DNA from: Agarophyton chilense
Lineage: Eukaryota; Rhodophyta; Florideophyceae; Gracilariales; Gracilariaceae
Assembly (NCBI GenBank): GCA_030374765.1
Contig: JARGXX010000121.1
Span: 558,001-622,000 of the forward strand
Length of the DNA stretch: 64,000 nucleotides
Reading direction: 5' to 3'
Under the pieces are notes generated by a model that had not been told where the DNA came from, searched no databases, and saw nothing but the letters and a program-made list of their open reading frames with translations. Positions 41,773 through 53,947 of this stretch are shown in pieces. A program made the position numbers and the translations under genes. How positions within the stretch are numbered: position 1 is the stretch's first letter; the number at the start of each line of letters is the position of its first letter.

Positions 41773-43806
41773 ATGACGCCACCTACCCGTGGTTCCAGGA
41801 CTGGATCGAACCATCAAGCGGATTCAGTGCCCCCGGCCCCGCCTAGGTCGAGAAGCTCAATTCCCGAAGGTCGGAACGATTTCGGTATCGATCCGGACAC
41901 TCGGGGAGCACCCTCAGTGGTTTCAGGTCCTCGAGAGGTCGTGGCTGTGGGCCCAGCTCCAGTGGTGGAGACCCCCTCAGCAGCACCCCGAAGTCGGGCC
42001 GACCCTGAATTACAGCGCCTGGAGACTCGAATCGATATCGCCAACGCGGCTCACGTCGAGCTCCTTCAGGAGGTTACTACCCTCCGCCTCAAGGTGGAGG
42101 ACGCCCCGGTGCGGGGAGTCGCCGATGACCTTCGTACCCTGAGGAGGGGTGTGAACTCCTTTTTGGAAAGCTTTGGTACCCCTGGGGTCTTTATCCAGGA
42201 GTACCGGAGCCTCGTGGAGGAACACCGCGTGCAAGCAGAACGCTTCCGAGCTCGGCTGGACACCCTCGAGGCTATTATCCGTATGGATGGAGACACAGAA
42301 GCCTCGAAGGATAAACCCGACGTTTCGGAAGACGAAGAACAGCGCTTCGCTACACGGGACCGCCGCAAGTCCAAGAAGAGGGTTCACCTCCAAGAGGATT
42401 TATCGGATTCCGATCCCAATCGCTCGTCATCGAGTTCGTCCTACGAATCTTCGGATAGTGAAGATGAACGCCAGTCATCCCGGGCGACTCGGTCGAAGGC
42501 TACTTACACCTCTCAAGGTGCAATCCGTACCCGGAAGAAGGGTAGGAAACACCTTGGATTAAGGGAGCTGAAGCCGACGAATCCTCTCTATCGGAAGCTG
42601 CTATCGTACCGCTATTACCGGTTGGATAACCCTTCGGGAGATCGAACATCCCGCGGAACGAGTAAGGTCAAGGACTACATCAAAAGGCTGAGCACCACCC
42701 TACAGAAGAGGGAGTTCACAGGAACAGACCCAATTCTGGTGCTCGATTTCCTTGCGAGGTTCGTCCAGGAGGCTGACATCCTCGGTATGAGTGAAGCGCA
42801 AGCGTATCTTGCATTACCCTATTTCTTAAAGGGGATGGCTGAAGACCAGTTCAACTCCGTCCGTGGATCGTCCCGAGCCTCGGAAGGGGGAGTCACTTGC
42901 TGGCCCGAAGCGGTGCAGTACCTCTTGAGGTCATACGCTACTGGAAATGCGATTCAGGAAGCAATCCTTGCATTAAGAGATACGCGGCAGAAGCCGATGG
43001 AAACCGAAACGGTGTATTCAACTCGCTTGAATAAAGCGTTTCACCGATGCGGGAATGTATTCCCCGCCTACGAGAGATTCTCCATGTTTGTGGATGGTTT
43101 GGACCCCTCGATAAGGGCATTGGTTGCCCGACATCGGGAAGAGAAGCGCAAGCTGACCTACTTGGAATTGGTTCAGTACGCTCATGCTGAGGGGTATACT
43201 CTCCGTGCCCGGCAGAACCGAAAGAGTCGGCCGACACGTGCACTCCTCGCCGATGGAGGTAACTTGTCTTTGTCACTCGCAGGAGGCCCTGCCCCTATGG
43301 GGGTCAATGATAACATTCACTTCATGGGAAGTAACTCCGAATCTATGGGTACGTCTGAGTTGCCGTCAACATCCGCTCCGACTACGGATGAAGACCCTGC
43401 GCTCTATACCCACGGACGGAGGGTGCCAGCCGCATCGCTACCTTTTGCGAATACCGCTGCTCGGTTCTCTTGCCCCGGATGGAGGGATACAGCACCACCA
43501 CGTCGCGTGGATTCACGTCCACAACCGAACCCGGCAGAGCTTATTTGCTATTTGTGATACCTCCGTGGTCACAAAGCACCAGACTGCACATTTCCCCTGC
43601 GAGAGGGTTCACGAATTATCGCTCAGTACGAGGCTCTGACCCCTGAGGAGAAAGCTCGAGTCCCGAGTAGGTCTTATGAGAAACAAAGGATACTCCGAGC
43701 TCACCTTGCTGACAGGGATACAGAACTTGTACCCACGAACGGGGAACAACCAGTCCTCTTCGAGGCAGATGCACCGAATTCGGTGGGGTCCGCTTCGAAA
43801 AACTAA
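41773..43806 (+). pseudogene. gag of element D
   Basis: It begins MTPPTRGSRTGSNHQ. An N-terminal helical segment (LETRIDIANAAHVELLQEV) and a Ser/Asp/Glu-rich stretch precede the capsid-like core (LKPTNPLYRKLLSYRYYRLD, FTGTDPILVLDFLARF, LLRSYATGNAIQEAI, KAFHRCGNVF). A knuckle region lies near the end. The core is clearly homologous to that of A, B and E. It carries about one break. Confidence 0.87.
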
Positions 43807-43840
43807 ACTTGGGAGTCTCCCCTGCGGGAGGGGCGTCTTC
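43796..43840 (+). promoter_or_regulatory. Candidate -1 frameshift site at the gag-pol junction of D
   Basis: In the gag frame TCG AAA AAC TAA gives the classic heptamer G-AAA-AAC directly before the stop. Pol (43809 onward, GVSPAGGASS) is in the -1 frame. Eleven bases after the stop CTCCC-CTGC-GGGAG forms a 5-bp hairpin. Confidence 0.7.
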
Positions 43841-46800
43841 TAAGCCGGAGTTGAAAACGCCCGAGGCGCTCCAGCTTCGCTCCCCAGCTGTGACTATCCT
43901 TTCAAGGAAGACGGCTGACACCGACGTTAACTCGGGATACTTTAGTGTCCTCCGTCGCCCGTGGATACGGTCCCACAATCTCCGTATTCCGGATCGAGTT
44001 ATGGTAATGGCCAAGCGGAATTATAAAGCATTCGCCGACTTCAGCCTGTCCAACCAGTTTATGGTTCGTCAAATATCTGTCCTGGATACAGGAGCCGCTC
44101 CTAACTTAATTCAGGTGGAATTGTTACCCCCGCTGCTCCGGGTCCAAGTTCGTACCGGTCCACGTTTGGATATCGCCGATGCGAACAACAACCCGCTACG
44201 GACACTGGGTACAATTTCCCTCATGGTGAGGTTAGGCTCCTATCTCGTTCAACTGGAGTTAGTTGTATGCAAGTCACTTGCAGCACCAGTCATACTGGGT
44301 TGTGACTTTTGCGACCGCTTCGTGGAAGCCATCCGTCCTCGGAATAGAACTGTGGAACTCGAAGACGGGTATACGATCCCAATCGTTCGTAAACCCTTAC
44401 AGGGAGCAGCGCGAACACGCGTTCCTCTCCCCGTCGCGCAGGAATCTGTGAAGAAGGACCCGGTGTCTACACGGGTAAAGGTTGCGAAGTCAGTGGCTAT
44501 CCCCCCAGAAACCCAGGCTTGGGTCACAGTTGATACCAAGCAAATTGGTGTGCATGTGGTACAACCGAACCCGTCTCTGTATACGCGGCGTCAACTCACC
44601 CTTGCGAATGGGGTTGTCTCCGTGGAACCGGATAAACCTTTCAAGGTTTTGGTAGCCAACTTTGGAAAGACAACGCAGCATTTGGTCAAACACCAGATCC
44701 TGGGTTCTGTTCTTCCACACCCGCATGCGGTCGTACCTACAAAGATCTCTATCGCAGAGGTCCTTGGTGTGGCGGACCCTAAGGAGGGGGAGGACACTGC
44801 CGAAATCGCGGAAGACGGTGAGCATACGACTGCAGCTCCACACGCTGAACAATTTAAACCTCAGAAGGTTACGGCCCCTATCACAGGAGCAGACCAGACG
44901 GATCCTGTTCAGGAATTGGAAAAATGGGATCTCAACCATGTACCCGCATCTCATCGGGAGAAGCTGAGGCACATGCTTCGTGAATTTACCCCCATGTGGG
45001 ATGGTTCCCTTGGAACTATTGGGATTACAGAACACCGCATCGACTTGTTACCGAACACTCGGCCTATTGCCCAACACCCTTACAGGGCTGGATCGAAAGC
45101 TCGGGAAGAGGAGAAATCTCAGGTGGAGAAGATGCTTAAAGCGGGCGTAATTGAACCTGCCCAGTCCGCTTGGGCCTCACCAGTGGTGTTAGTTCCGAAA
45201 CCGGATGGATCGTGGCGTTTCTGCATCGATTACAGACGCCTGAACGAGGTAACCATTAAGGATGTGTACCCGATCCCTCGGATGGACGAATACATCGACT
45301 CCCTTGGGAGCGCTACTGTTTTCTCTACCCTCGACGCCAATTCGGGCTACTGGCAAGTCCCTATTAGGGAGGAAGATCGAGACAAAACGGCGTTCGTGTG
45401 TCATCAAGGACTTTTCCGATTCCGGAGGATGCCTTTTGGGTTGCCAAATGCCCCCGCAACGTTTCAACGGGCGATAGACATTCTGTTGGCTCCCTTCAAG
45501 TGGAGGACGGGTCTAGTGTATTTAGACGACATTATTGTCTTCTCCAACAACCTGGATGACCACCTCGAACACGTCAGGGACGTAATGAAGATACTCCGCG
45601 ACGCGGGAATCACCTTGAAACTCAAGAAGTGCGAGTTTTTCACCGATTCGGTTAAGTATCTGGGTCATATCATCCGTCCCGGACAGCTTTCAATCGATGA
45701 AGTACGAGTTAAATCCTTGAAGGAAGAAAAACACTCGAAAACTCAAACGGAGTTGCGATCCTTCTTAGGTCTGTGTAACGTGTATCGCCGATTCGTCCCG
45801 AACTTTGCGGATATTGCCACCCCCCTCAACAGGCTCCTGACGAAGGGACAACCAGTTGAACTGGAACCTTTTGGCGACGCGGAAGCGTCTGCCTTCACGG
45901 CACTGGTGAATGCCGTAACATCACCGCCAATCCTGGCTCTACCCAATCCTGGGCTCCCTTACGAAGTGGACACCGATGCTAGTGCAAACCAAGTAGGTTG
46001 TGCACTGTTCCAATCCTCTGAGGATGGTGAACGTCACCCTATTGGGTACTGGTCACGTTCCCTGAATGTCCATGAAAGGAACTACTCGGTCTCCGAGAAA
46101 GAATGTTTAGCCGTTGTGTGGGCCTTAGCTACACTTCGCCCCTATCTGATGGGTACTCGTTTCAAAGTCCATACGGACCACGTATGCTTGCGTTGGCTCC
46201 TGGAGATCTCCGAACCCTCGGGCCGCCTTATGCACTGGCGTCTCCGACTGTCGGAATTCGACTTTGAGATCCTGTACAAGAAAGGGAAGCTGAACACTCA
46301 GGCTGATGCACTATCCCGCTTGGGAACCACAGCGGAAACGGAACCCTACGAGGACGATGACATCCCATGCTTTATGGTATCGGACTTCGAGGGAGGAGCT
46401 CAACCGCTGACGGATGACGTTTGTGACGATATACTCGTCAACGAGAGTCTGGATTCGCCGACCGGCTCTTTTATACCTATCTCTCCAGAGAAGATGATAC
46501 GCGAGCAACAGATCGACCCATTCTGTACACGGATTCGGGCTCGCCTCAACGGAGGATTTCAGTTACCTTTCGAGGACAACGATCAGGGTTACCTAATCAG
46601 GACCGTTGGACCTCGCCCGAGGATAGTGGTGCCGCACGCCCTACAACAGAGGGTATTACACCTCACTCACTATGTGAAGGTTGGCGCCCACCCCGGGGGA
46701 AGAAAACTGTACCTCATGTTGAGAAGGGACTTTTACTGGCCGGCAATGGCATTCGATTGTTACGCCGTCAGACGGGCCTGCGCCAATTGCGCCAAGAATG

Positions 46801-49131
46801 ACGTCAAAATTCAGAAGCACTCTAAGAAGTTGACGCTGTTCCCGGCACGGGCTCCACTCGAATTCGTGGCCATAGACATCCTAGGGGAGTTTATCAGGAC
46901 GCCCCGAGGTCATCGGTATCTGCTTGTCATTTCTGACAGATTCTCTAAGCTAACGAGAACTGTGCCGCTGAAGCGGATCACCGCCGCTACCGTCGCGCAA
47001 ACATTCGTGACCCATTCGGTGTTCGTATATGGACCGCCGGTGCAGTTGTTATCCGACAACGGAGGGCAATTCGCATCAAAGTTCTTTCAGGATGTATGTC
47101 GAATCCTTGATATAAGGAATTTATTTGTTACTACGTATCACCCTCAGGGGAATGGCCAGGTGGAGAGGTTTAACCGCACGATACTCAACGCTTTGAGATC
47201 GTATGTTGCGGATCACCCCAAAAATTGGGACTTGTACACAGACGCTATCACGTATGCATACAACACCCAGGTACATCGGGTTACATCTTTATCCCCATTC
47301 GAACTGGTACTGTCGAGGACACCGCCGCCGGTCTCCATCGAGGCTCAACCGACGCTGTCGACGTACCCGTCACCGGGACTGTACCGAGAAGCCTGGAAGG
47401 AGTGGCTTACGAAGATGGTGCCGATAGCCCGGAAAGCAATGGACAAAGCTCAACGCGCTTACAAGAAGGACTTTGACAATCGGGTTCGTAAACCTCTACC
47501 TCAGGTGGAGCCCGACGACTTCGTCTTCCTTCGAAAGGAATACTAAAATCCTGAAAAGGAACGTAGGCACAAGCTTTCGCCAATTGTGGACGGACCCTAT
47601 CGTGTGGTTTCTGTAGACCCGGACAAGGTGGTATTGGATATCGCTAACCGCTACGAACGGATCTCCAGGGACCGCATCACACGAGCGCCTAACCCAAATG
47701 TGGAAGTGGTGTCGGCACCAACGCCCTCCACAGGGGATGATTCAACGGAAGTTAACCCGTCAAGCGGAGATTCGAACACCCGCCCCGTTATACTTCCGCA
47801 CCAGGAACGTGGTTTAACCGACCTACCGGAAACTTCGGATACTCCCGAACCTGGGCCCGCTCCCCCAAGGGCCCAGCCAACGAACTCTTACAGAGTTACT
47901 CCCCCACCGGAGGTAGTCAAGCCTCCTGGCTCTCCGCCTAAGGAGGGGGAGGAGGACTTAGTTCCTTCGCAGGACGATGTTTCGGCGTCAGCCAGTCGCC
48001 CTAACAGAGAATCTAGTTCTCACAGTGAGACGACGAGCCCGACCGAGCCGGCGACAGAGTAGTCACAACCCCAGCGTATGGGTAGCGACATCACCGCCGA
48101 CCCAGCCGAGCACGACGTCAGAAAAGATGACGAAAATCCGCCTAGGGAGAGTGGTGTGGAGAACTCCGCACCCAGAACGCCTACAGAGCCGACGAGCACC
48201 CGCCGCCGCGGAAGAGACACTGAGGTGTCGCACACTCAAACCCCGCTTTCTCGGGAACGAGCTGTGTAAGCGGACCCGCACGGGGAAGATCTCGACGACA
48301 AGGTTGACAAAAATTGGCTCTCCATTATGGAATGGGAATAGGAACTCCTATGGAGACACCGGAACCCTCAGGAATGGGAAAGAAATGAGTGAGAACCGTC
48401 GGGGACAGCTCAGGAGAGTGCTAGAGCGTGCCTAAAGCGCCACCTCATATCCCCTTGCGGAGTGGCAACCGGCGCCCGCGCATTTATGTGGCCCACGTCG
48501 AATGGCACCGAGCCAATCAAAAGGCTCTGACGACCAACCGTCGCGCAAACCGCCTCCGTCGCACGGCGCGTTGCACCAGAGCAACCTTCGTCCCCGTAGC
48601 TCGGGTTGACGTTGAAGTCTTACCCCACTGAGACTGGAGACGCTACCGCGTCGCAGTTTCTCAACCGTCACGGAATCTAAGAAGACCGTTGTTATCGGAA
48701 AGATCTCAGCTTTAAGAAGAACTCAGAAGTGGGCCGTTTTGACTCCGTAAACGGAAGTTACAACGTCGCCCACAAGCCACTCGGCGCCGTTTGGACGAAG
48801 TGCTGAGACCCGCTCGCAAAACGGAAAAGAACCCACCGGGGTGTTTCTAGACCCTACGTTGACACCCTCAAGGGAACTAGAGCGTTCCAAGATGGAAGAG
48901 AAGCCCGAACAGGGAAAAGTGTACCTGCAGGAATTCGTTATCGAGCGCATCGTGCGTCACATCTACACCCCCGAGGGAGAAGTTCGCTACCAAGTCCGAT
49001 GGTACGGATTCTCGCCTGATGAAGATACAGTGGAACCCATTGAGCATCTTCCGAGGTCTAAGGTTTTATCCTATCACCAACGCGCTCGGGTAACCTTGCC
49101 TCCAAATCTGGATCGTGCCCAAGTCGGGTAA
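43809..49131 (+). pseudogene. pol of element D: protease, RT, RNase H, integrase, chromodomain
   Basis: The first 1245 codons are open. They hold the protease (SVLDTGAAPNL, about residue 93), RT (from about residue 440, with VYLDDIIVFS near 570), RNase H (VDTDASANQVGCALF near 719), the integrase finger (LTHYVKVGAHPGG near 950) and the DDE core (FVAIDILGEF 1018, LSDNGGQF 1080, GQVERFN 1115). A linker (HKLSPIVDGPYRVV) and a Pro/Ser/Thr-rich tail follow. Last comes a chromodomain at 48920-49060 (FVIERIVRHIYTPEGE, RWYGFSPDEDTVEPIEHLP). It has about two or three breaks, all in the C-terminal part. This is the best-preserved pol in the window. Confidence 0.92.
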
Positions 49132-49299
49132 ACCACCACGGGAACTGTGTGGATGCGACCTCGAAGTGAGGAAGATGCTGGACCTCTGAAGAGGAATTTA
49201 GGAGAGTATCCCGAAGAACACGTATTGAGATGGAATGCTTACTGGCCCCCGGCCTAGCGCCGTTAACCGATGAACACAACACCGGTTATTGGGACAGTT

Positions 49300-49465
49300 T
49301 ATAATGAAAAAGAAAAAGAAGACGCACGAAGTGGAGAAGAAGATTAAGAAGAAGATTGGACCCTTGGAAGGGAAGAAGATGAAGAAGAAGATGAAGAAGA
49401 TCCTAAGAAGGAAGAAGAAGAGAAGTAGAAGTTAAGATCCTAGGAAGGAAGAAGAAAGGAACTTA
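49300..49465 (+). repeat. GA-rich purine tract in element D
   Basis: About 160 bp are almost purely A and G, with GAAGAAGAAGAT-type imperfect trinucleotide repeats. The tract lies between the chromodomain and the end of the antisense gene. A and B have only a short AG-rich patch at the matching place. Confidence 0.85.
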
Positions 49466-49529
49466 TGCAAATATCAGAAGTTTACTATTGTCGCCAAGCT
49501 ATGGACTCCACAAGTGCCCGAAGGCGGAA

Positions 49530-51425
49530 CTACGGAAAGCCCGAGGAGGGACCCGCCCCACCGTTGGGATTCTGACCTTGATGGTACGCCGAGGCGAAAG
49601 CCAACATCTGGCTCACATCCGTCATACCCGGGGGAATCGGAATGCCTGCGTTTACGAGGCCTTGTCGCACACTATCCGCTTGCGGAGTGGCAACCGGCGC
49701 CTGCGCAAGGGTGTTCACATCCCACCCGGGGGGAGCAGATGAACCGCCATCGGATGCATTCGCCGCCACAGCTGAGGTCGTTCCCACTGGTTGGAATGGT
49801 GCAGATGGCTCCACAGGGAGTACTCCACTAGGAGCTGGCACTTCTTTATCCAACGCTGGATCGTCCAGGTCTACTGGAGACTCGTACTCGTAATCGTCGG
49901 TATAAATGAACCCCGTCGGGTGTCCAACCGGCATCGGTCGAGGCGAGTCAATCAGCGCCCGTGCTTGCGCCGCGCTGATGCGAACCCCTTCGAAGGGATT
50001 GTAATAGACCCAGTTACCGGAGCCCGGATCGTACCGGCCAGGAGACTTTTCTCGCGCGGATCCCTCCCCTGCGGGCTGATTTGCCACTGGAACTCGATCC
50101 CATTGGGTGTTGTCGATCACGTCCAAGATTTGATACAGGTCCTGCACGTTGCTGGCCGAACCCAACGCTGGGACAAGGTCGATTTGACGCATGATGGTCC
50201 TTAGCATCGGAGGAATATACCAGATACGTAAATGGTCATGAGCATCCCAGAGGAGGTGCGCCGCTACGCGGGCTGCTCACTCGGCTGCAACGAGGGCCCA
50301 GTATCCCGAGTTCTGGTCGTGCATCAAACGAGACCCGATATAGTAGATACATGGGAGCAGTTCAGCAAAGCACCCTCGGGGGACCTCGACCTTACTCCAC
50401 CAAGCTGGAAGAGGCACGAATCGCCCAACCTTCGCCGTGTTACGGATACGCTCCAGTTCCACGTGAGGATACGGGACAAGGAACCCGAAACGGGAGCGCG
50501 AGCGGCGCTCGAAGCGCAGGCGTCGATCGAACCCATACTGGGTAAACTGCCGCTGAAGGTACCTGAATTCAGCCCGAAGGATGGGACGGCTCCATTGGAG
50601 CATATCTTCTCGGAGAGGAAAACCCGGTCCGCAGAACTCGGCTTCGGGAAAGGCTGCCAGGTTATCCCCGTAGGAGACCTTACCGTACGTGCGGTAATAG
50701 GCGACATCGAACCCGTACTCCGGGGGAACCAGATGGTCAAAGCGTGACCTCTCCAATCGCTGGTAGGCCAGAGCCGCCATCGATGCGCGCGCCTTGTCCA
50801 GGGACTCCCCGCGACTGCGGTATAGATACTGAGGCTCTATAGCTACCTGCGCCCTCCAATCGGGAGAACGTACAACCTCAACAGGTAGGCCACCCGGCAA
50901 TAGGCCGTCCTCCACGTAGGAGTCGATGAGCTCATCGTCGCGAACCGCTGTCGGATTGAACCACGGAGCGCGGGAATATATCACCGGATCGGTAAGGGGA
51001 CTCCACCTTCGAAAGGATTCGTTTGAGATCCAACCTCTGGAGTTTGCTACCAAGGGCATCGCATGAGCGGAGTTCTACGCCATCGCAGTGATGTCCAAAT
51101 CCTCCTGAGGATGTCGGTTGCCCGCCGAGGTGGAAGGTTCGGTACCTGACGGAGCCGCATCCAAACCGGAGAAATATCCACCCTGCCGGGGAGCTTCGTT
51201 GTCCGCCGGCGCGGAGGCCGACGGCCCCGAGAGTTGGTTGATGACGTATGGGTTCATTCCCTTGAGAGGGCTAGTCGAAACCGCTGTTGCGAGAAGTTGC
51301 TTATTGCCGAAAGTCGGAGGAGTAGAAGAAAGTTGTACCGATGTGCCGGTTTTGTGGGGATCCTCAGAAGTGGTGAAGGACCCCATTGGGAGATTAGTAT
51401 GTATAGTGATCGGAAAGTTAGACAC
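49530..51425 (-). pseudogene. Antisense gene of element D
   Basis: It lies on the minus strand inside plus-strand D and is homologous to the antisense genes of A, B and F. Shared blocks in order are RAPWFNPTAVRDDELIDSY, GLLPGGLPVEVV, AEFRYLQRQ, GFLVPYPHVELERIR, GRFVPLPAWWSKVE, GCFAELLPCIYYIGS, SGYWALVAAE, then GNWVYYNPFEGVRIS and GHPTGFIYTDDYEYES. The N-terminus is Ser/Thr-rich. Overall similarity to B is moderate while the blocks are strongly kept. It has about three breaks. A promoter in the right LTR is an inference. Confidence 0.7.
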
Positions 51426-51453
51426 CCGCGGCTCGGAATGTTCTTCCTCGTCT

Positions 51454-51467
51454 TAAGGAGGGGGAGA
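51454..51467 (+). promoter_or_regulatory. Polypurine tract of element D
   Basis: TAAGGAGGGGGAGA directly precedes the right LTR (TGTAGAGC). The same 11-mer AAGGAGGGGGA also occurs twice within pol. Confidence 0.85.
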
Positions 51468-52381
51468 TGTAGAGCAACGCCCAGTTAGGGGATACTTGAA
51501 GATGCAACTCACAGAATGAGGATTGAACCCTCCGAGGGTTATGATTATGATCGCCTCTATGGTGTGCTGAGGTGGCACTGTTTTCTGGTTATATTTCGCC
51601 TATAAGGGAAAATTCGGATGGCCCATGGTTGGATTGACCCCGTGATACACGTGGCTTAATTTTGGCACCGAATTTCGGATATTTGTTAGAACGTTGGATT
51701 TTTGGGCCCTGGCAGTGGGATCTCCACGTGTATGGCCCTGAGCAGGTGTGCACTACTGTAGAGTCTAGTTAGTGGGCCCTACTTAGGGAGACGAAATCTG
51801 ACAGTCCAAGCTCAGAGTAAATGACAACCAAGGTTGGTCTTCGATACTTTTAGAGGTTCTTCGTCGCCATCGTTTCGGTCTTACAACCCGGAACGGGCTC
51901 TGGTTAGCAACGCCTGCGTAGGGACACGACTCCACTTGGAGAGTGCCCACGTTTGGGTTCCGTGCAACCAGCCCCTTGGGACCGCTCAGACGACCTGCGT
52001 GCACGATACCCCGTGGGGGTTCTGCTTACTTGTTGCGTGCTTTTTGTGTTTCCTTTCGAGGACAGGTTTTCGCCCCTGTATTGGGTTTCTTTTGTTGTTT
52101 CGCCCTTTTTCTGATTCTCGGGTCCGGTGCCTGTTAGTGCCCGACCCTCGCACCGTTTTTCCTCTTCGCCGGATTTTCCCTCATTCTTTGGGATACCCAT
52201 ACCCATTCCCGATCCAACGGTTTCTACCCCTCACCTCCGTCGGTACTGCCGGAATCTCCCGTGGGAGTTACACCCCACACTACGGGTGGAACGGAGGGCT
52301 CTGTCTCTGAGTCTGCCTCCCCCAGGGAGCAAGGCTTCGAACACCTTGAGAGCACTTCCCGTCGCCGGGTTTTGCTCCACA
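51468..52381 (+). repeat. Right (3') LTR of element D
   Basis: This is a 914-bp LTR with TG...CA ends and without the nested insertion, followed by the target duplication ATGTA. Confidence 0.92.
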
Positions 52382-53005
52382 ATGTATTAGAACGTACCAC
52401 AATCAACTATCGCACACCACTTTCGTCAGATCTGAAGCTTTCTGCTTTTGTCACGTACGCCGGTGGTGGAACTCGCAATAAAAGCATATAACAACTGGGT
52501 ATCGGTGCAAAATCCGTGTCCTTCGCCGTTCGCAAGGTTTCTAATGCGATCTGTAAAGCGTTTGTGGCGAATCTGTCTTTCCCTGCTGGTGAACAGGGCA
52601 TTGCACAGGTTGTAGACGGATGTTCTCATGTGGGGAGGATACTGTATTGCACTGGGTACATTGATAGAACACATTTGATATAGTTGAGCTGTTCATTGGA
52701 ACAGTTCTACGAGTATAAATGTTACAAAGGATACCCCATTGTGGTAACTTTAGCGATTTCAAGTGCAAATCGTAGGTTCCTTTACGCCTATATCGAAAGA
52801 CCTCGTGTTCTTGGAGACTCATCCATCTATAACAGTGTTTCCTTGAAGCGCATTATGGACAGTATTCTATGGGTTAGTTCTCATATTCCCAACCTTATTG
52901 TAGTATAGTGTGAAGGAAAATGCCGTTCAAGGACTTAGAGATTTTGCTCGCTTGAGGACTAGCTTGGTCTATGACAAGCTATATCGCTTTTCCGTGCCGA
53001 CGGCC
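52382..53005 (+). pseudogene. PIF/Harbinger transposase relic, right part
   Basis: One frame reads through SVSFAVRKVSNAICKAFV, FPAGEQGIAQVVDG, YCTGYIDRTHLI, YEYKCYKGYPIVV, RRFLYAYIERPRVLGDSS and IYNSVSLKRI. These fit, in order, the PIF/Harbinger core: the helix-turn-helix-like segment, the GAIDGTH Asp motif, YYNRKGYHS, and the W/RPGSxHDxxxF motif with the second Asp. GYIDRTH keeps the first catalytic Asp. The frame has in-frame stops at 52489-52491 and 52681-52683 and ends at 52908. It is interrupted on its left by element D. The last ~95 bp before element E show no clear motif. Confidence 0.7.
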
Positions 53006-53782
53006 TGTTAGGACCGGAAGTGCACACTGATGGAACACGTGGACTGCACGGATGCCGACGCTCGAGTGCGAGGCGTGCCACACGTGGCCCGGACTCTACC
53101 TAATGGTTAGGATTGTTTAATAATTTTTAGTATTTATTTGGCTACGCTATTGCTATTTAGTGTCTATTTTTCGGGCGTGCGCCCACTGTCAGGGGCCGCG
53201 CGCCACACTACTTAGAAGGTTGAGCACTGCTCTCCAGTAAAGATCCTCTTGGGAGATCCCAAGGAGGGAGTCTTGGCTCTGAACTTTTCGCCTTCGGCGC
53301 GTCTTCACCGCATACTGCGTGAGCGCCCGTCGCACGTTAGCTCATACACCCCTCTGTCGACCAGAGTGCTACCACCACCGTGGGTTCATATTTAATCGCC
53401 GACACTTGTCGTAGTCTCGCCCCTGTATAGCGTTTCGCCCCCGTTTTCCTCTTGTTCTCCTTTTTGGCTCTCGTGAGTGGCCGCCTCACTCACCCCGCCC
53501 GCCCCTTCAAACGAGTGTTTCCTCGCTCCTTCTCCGACAATCGCCGTGGTACCGCTCCGCCTAGGATTGGTCAAACCCCGGACTGTGCCGTGCTCACCTA
53601 AACACTCTAGGTATATCCCGCCGGATTGGCTTCGGTCTTACACCCGACTCCGTCGTGCGTTTACAGAGTGGCTCTGTTTCTGTGCTCCGTTGGGACGCGT
53701 CTCCTCCGCCTGAGGCGTGTCTCTCAAGAGAGGAAGATCCCGAACATCTTCTTCGTGTCTCCGCTCCAATTGTTGTCCTACA
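53006..53782 (+). repeat. 5' LTR of element E
   Basis: This is a 777-bp LTR, from TGTTAGGACC to TTGTTGTCCTACA. The left end is set by the TG that mirrors the right end, so it is slightly less certain than the right. CACGTG lies at 53036-53041 and 53081-53086. The second copy of this LTR is not in the window. Confidence 0.75.
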
Positions 53783-53785
53783 AAC

Positions 53786-53803
53786 TGGTCTCCCGACTTA
53801 GAA
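53786..53803 (+). promoter_or_regulatory. Primer-binding site of element E (tRNA-Tyr type)
   Basis: TGGTCTCCCGACTTAGAA begins three bases after the LTR and is the same site as in A, B and D. Confidence 0.75.
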
Positions 53804-53947
53804 GTTTGAGTCGGACACACTAAGTCACGGTTAATCGAAAAGAGGACTCACAAACTGAGGTTGATCTCAGTTGCCCTCTTTGAGGAAGTTTCCTGGCTCC
53901 ACCAGCCGATCGGGTTTGGATACTCACGTGTAACAGATTCTGATCTC

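Larger units (their letters stand above)
39833..52381 (+). mobile_element. Element D: chromodomain Ty3 retrotransposon
   Basis: This 12.5-kb plus-strand element is bounded by TGTAGAGC...CTCCACA LTRs and an intact ATGTA target duplication (39828-39832 and 52382-52386). The left LTR is swollen by a nested solo LTR. Without that insert the two LTRs show about 30 differences over roughly 915 bp by eye. The internal order is primer site, gag, pol, chromodomain, GA-rich tract, antisense gene, polypurine tract. Sense genes have about three or four breaks and the antisense gene about three. Confidence 0.92.

Noticed and set aside
49300-49465. Polypurine tract of element D
   Set aside because: It is far from the LTR. 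The true tract abuts the right LTR at 51454-51467.
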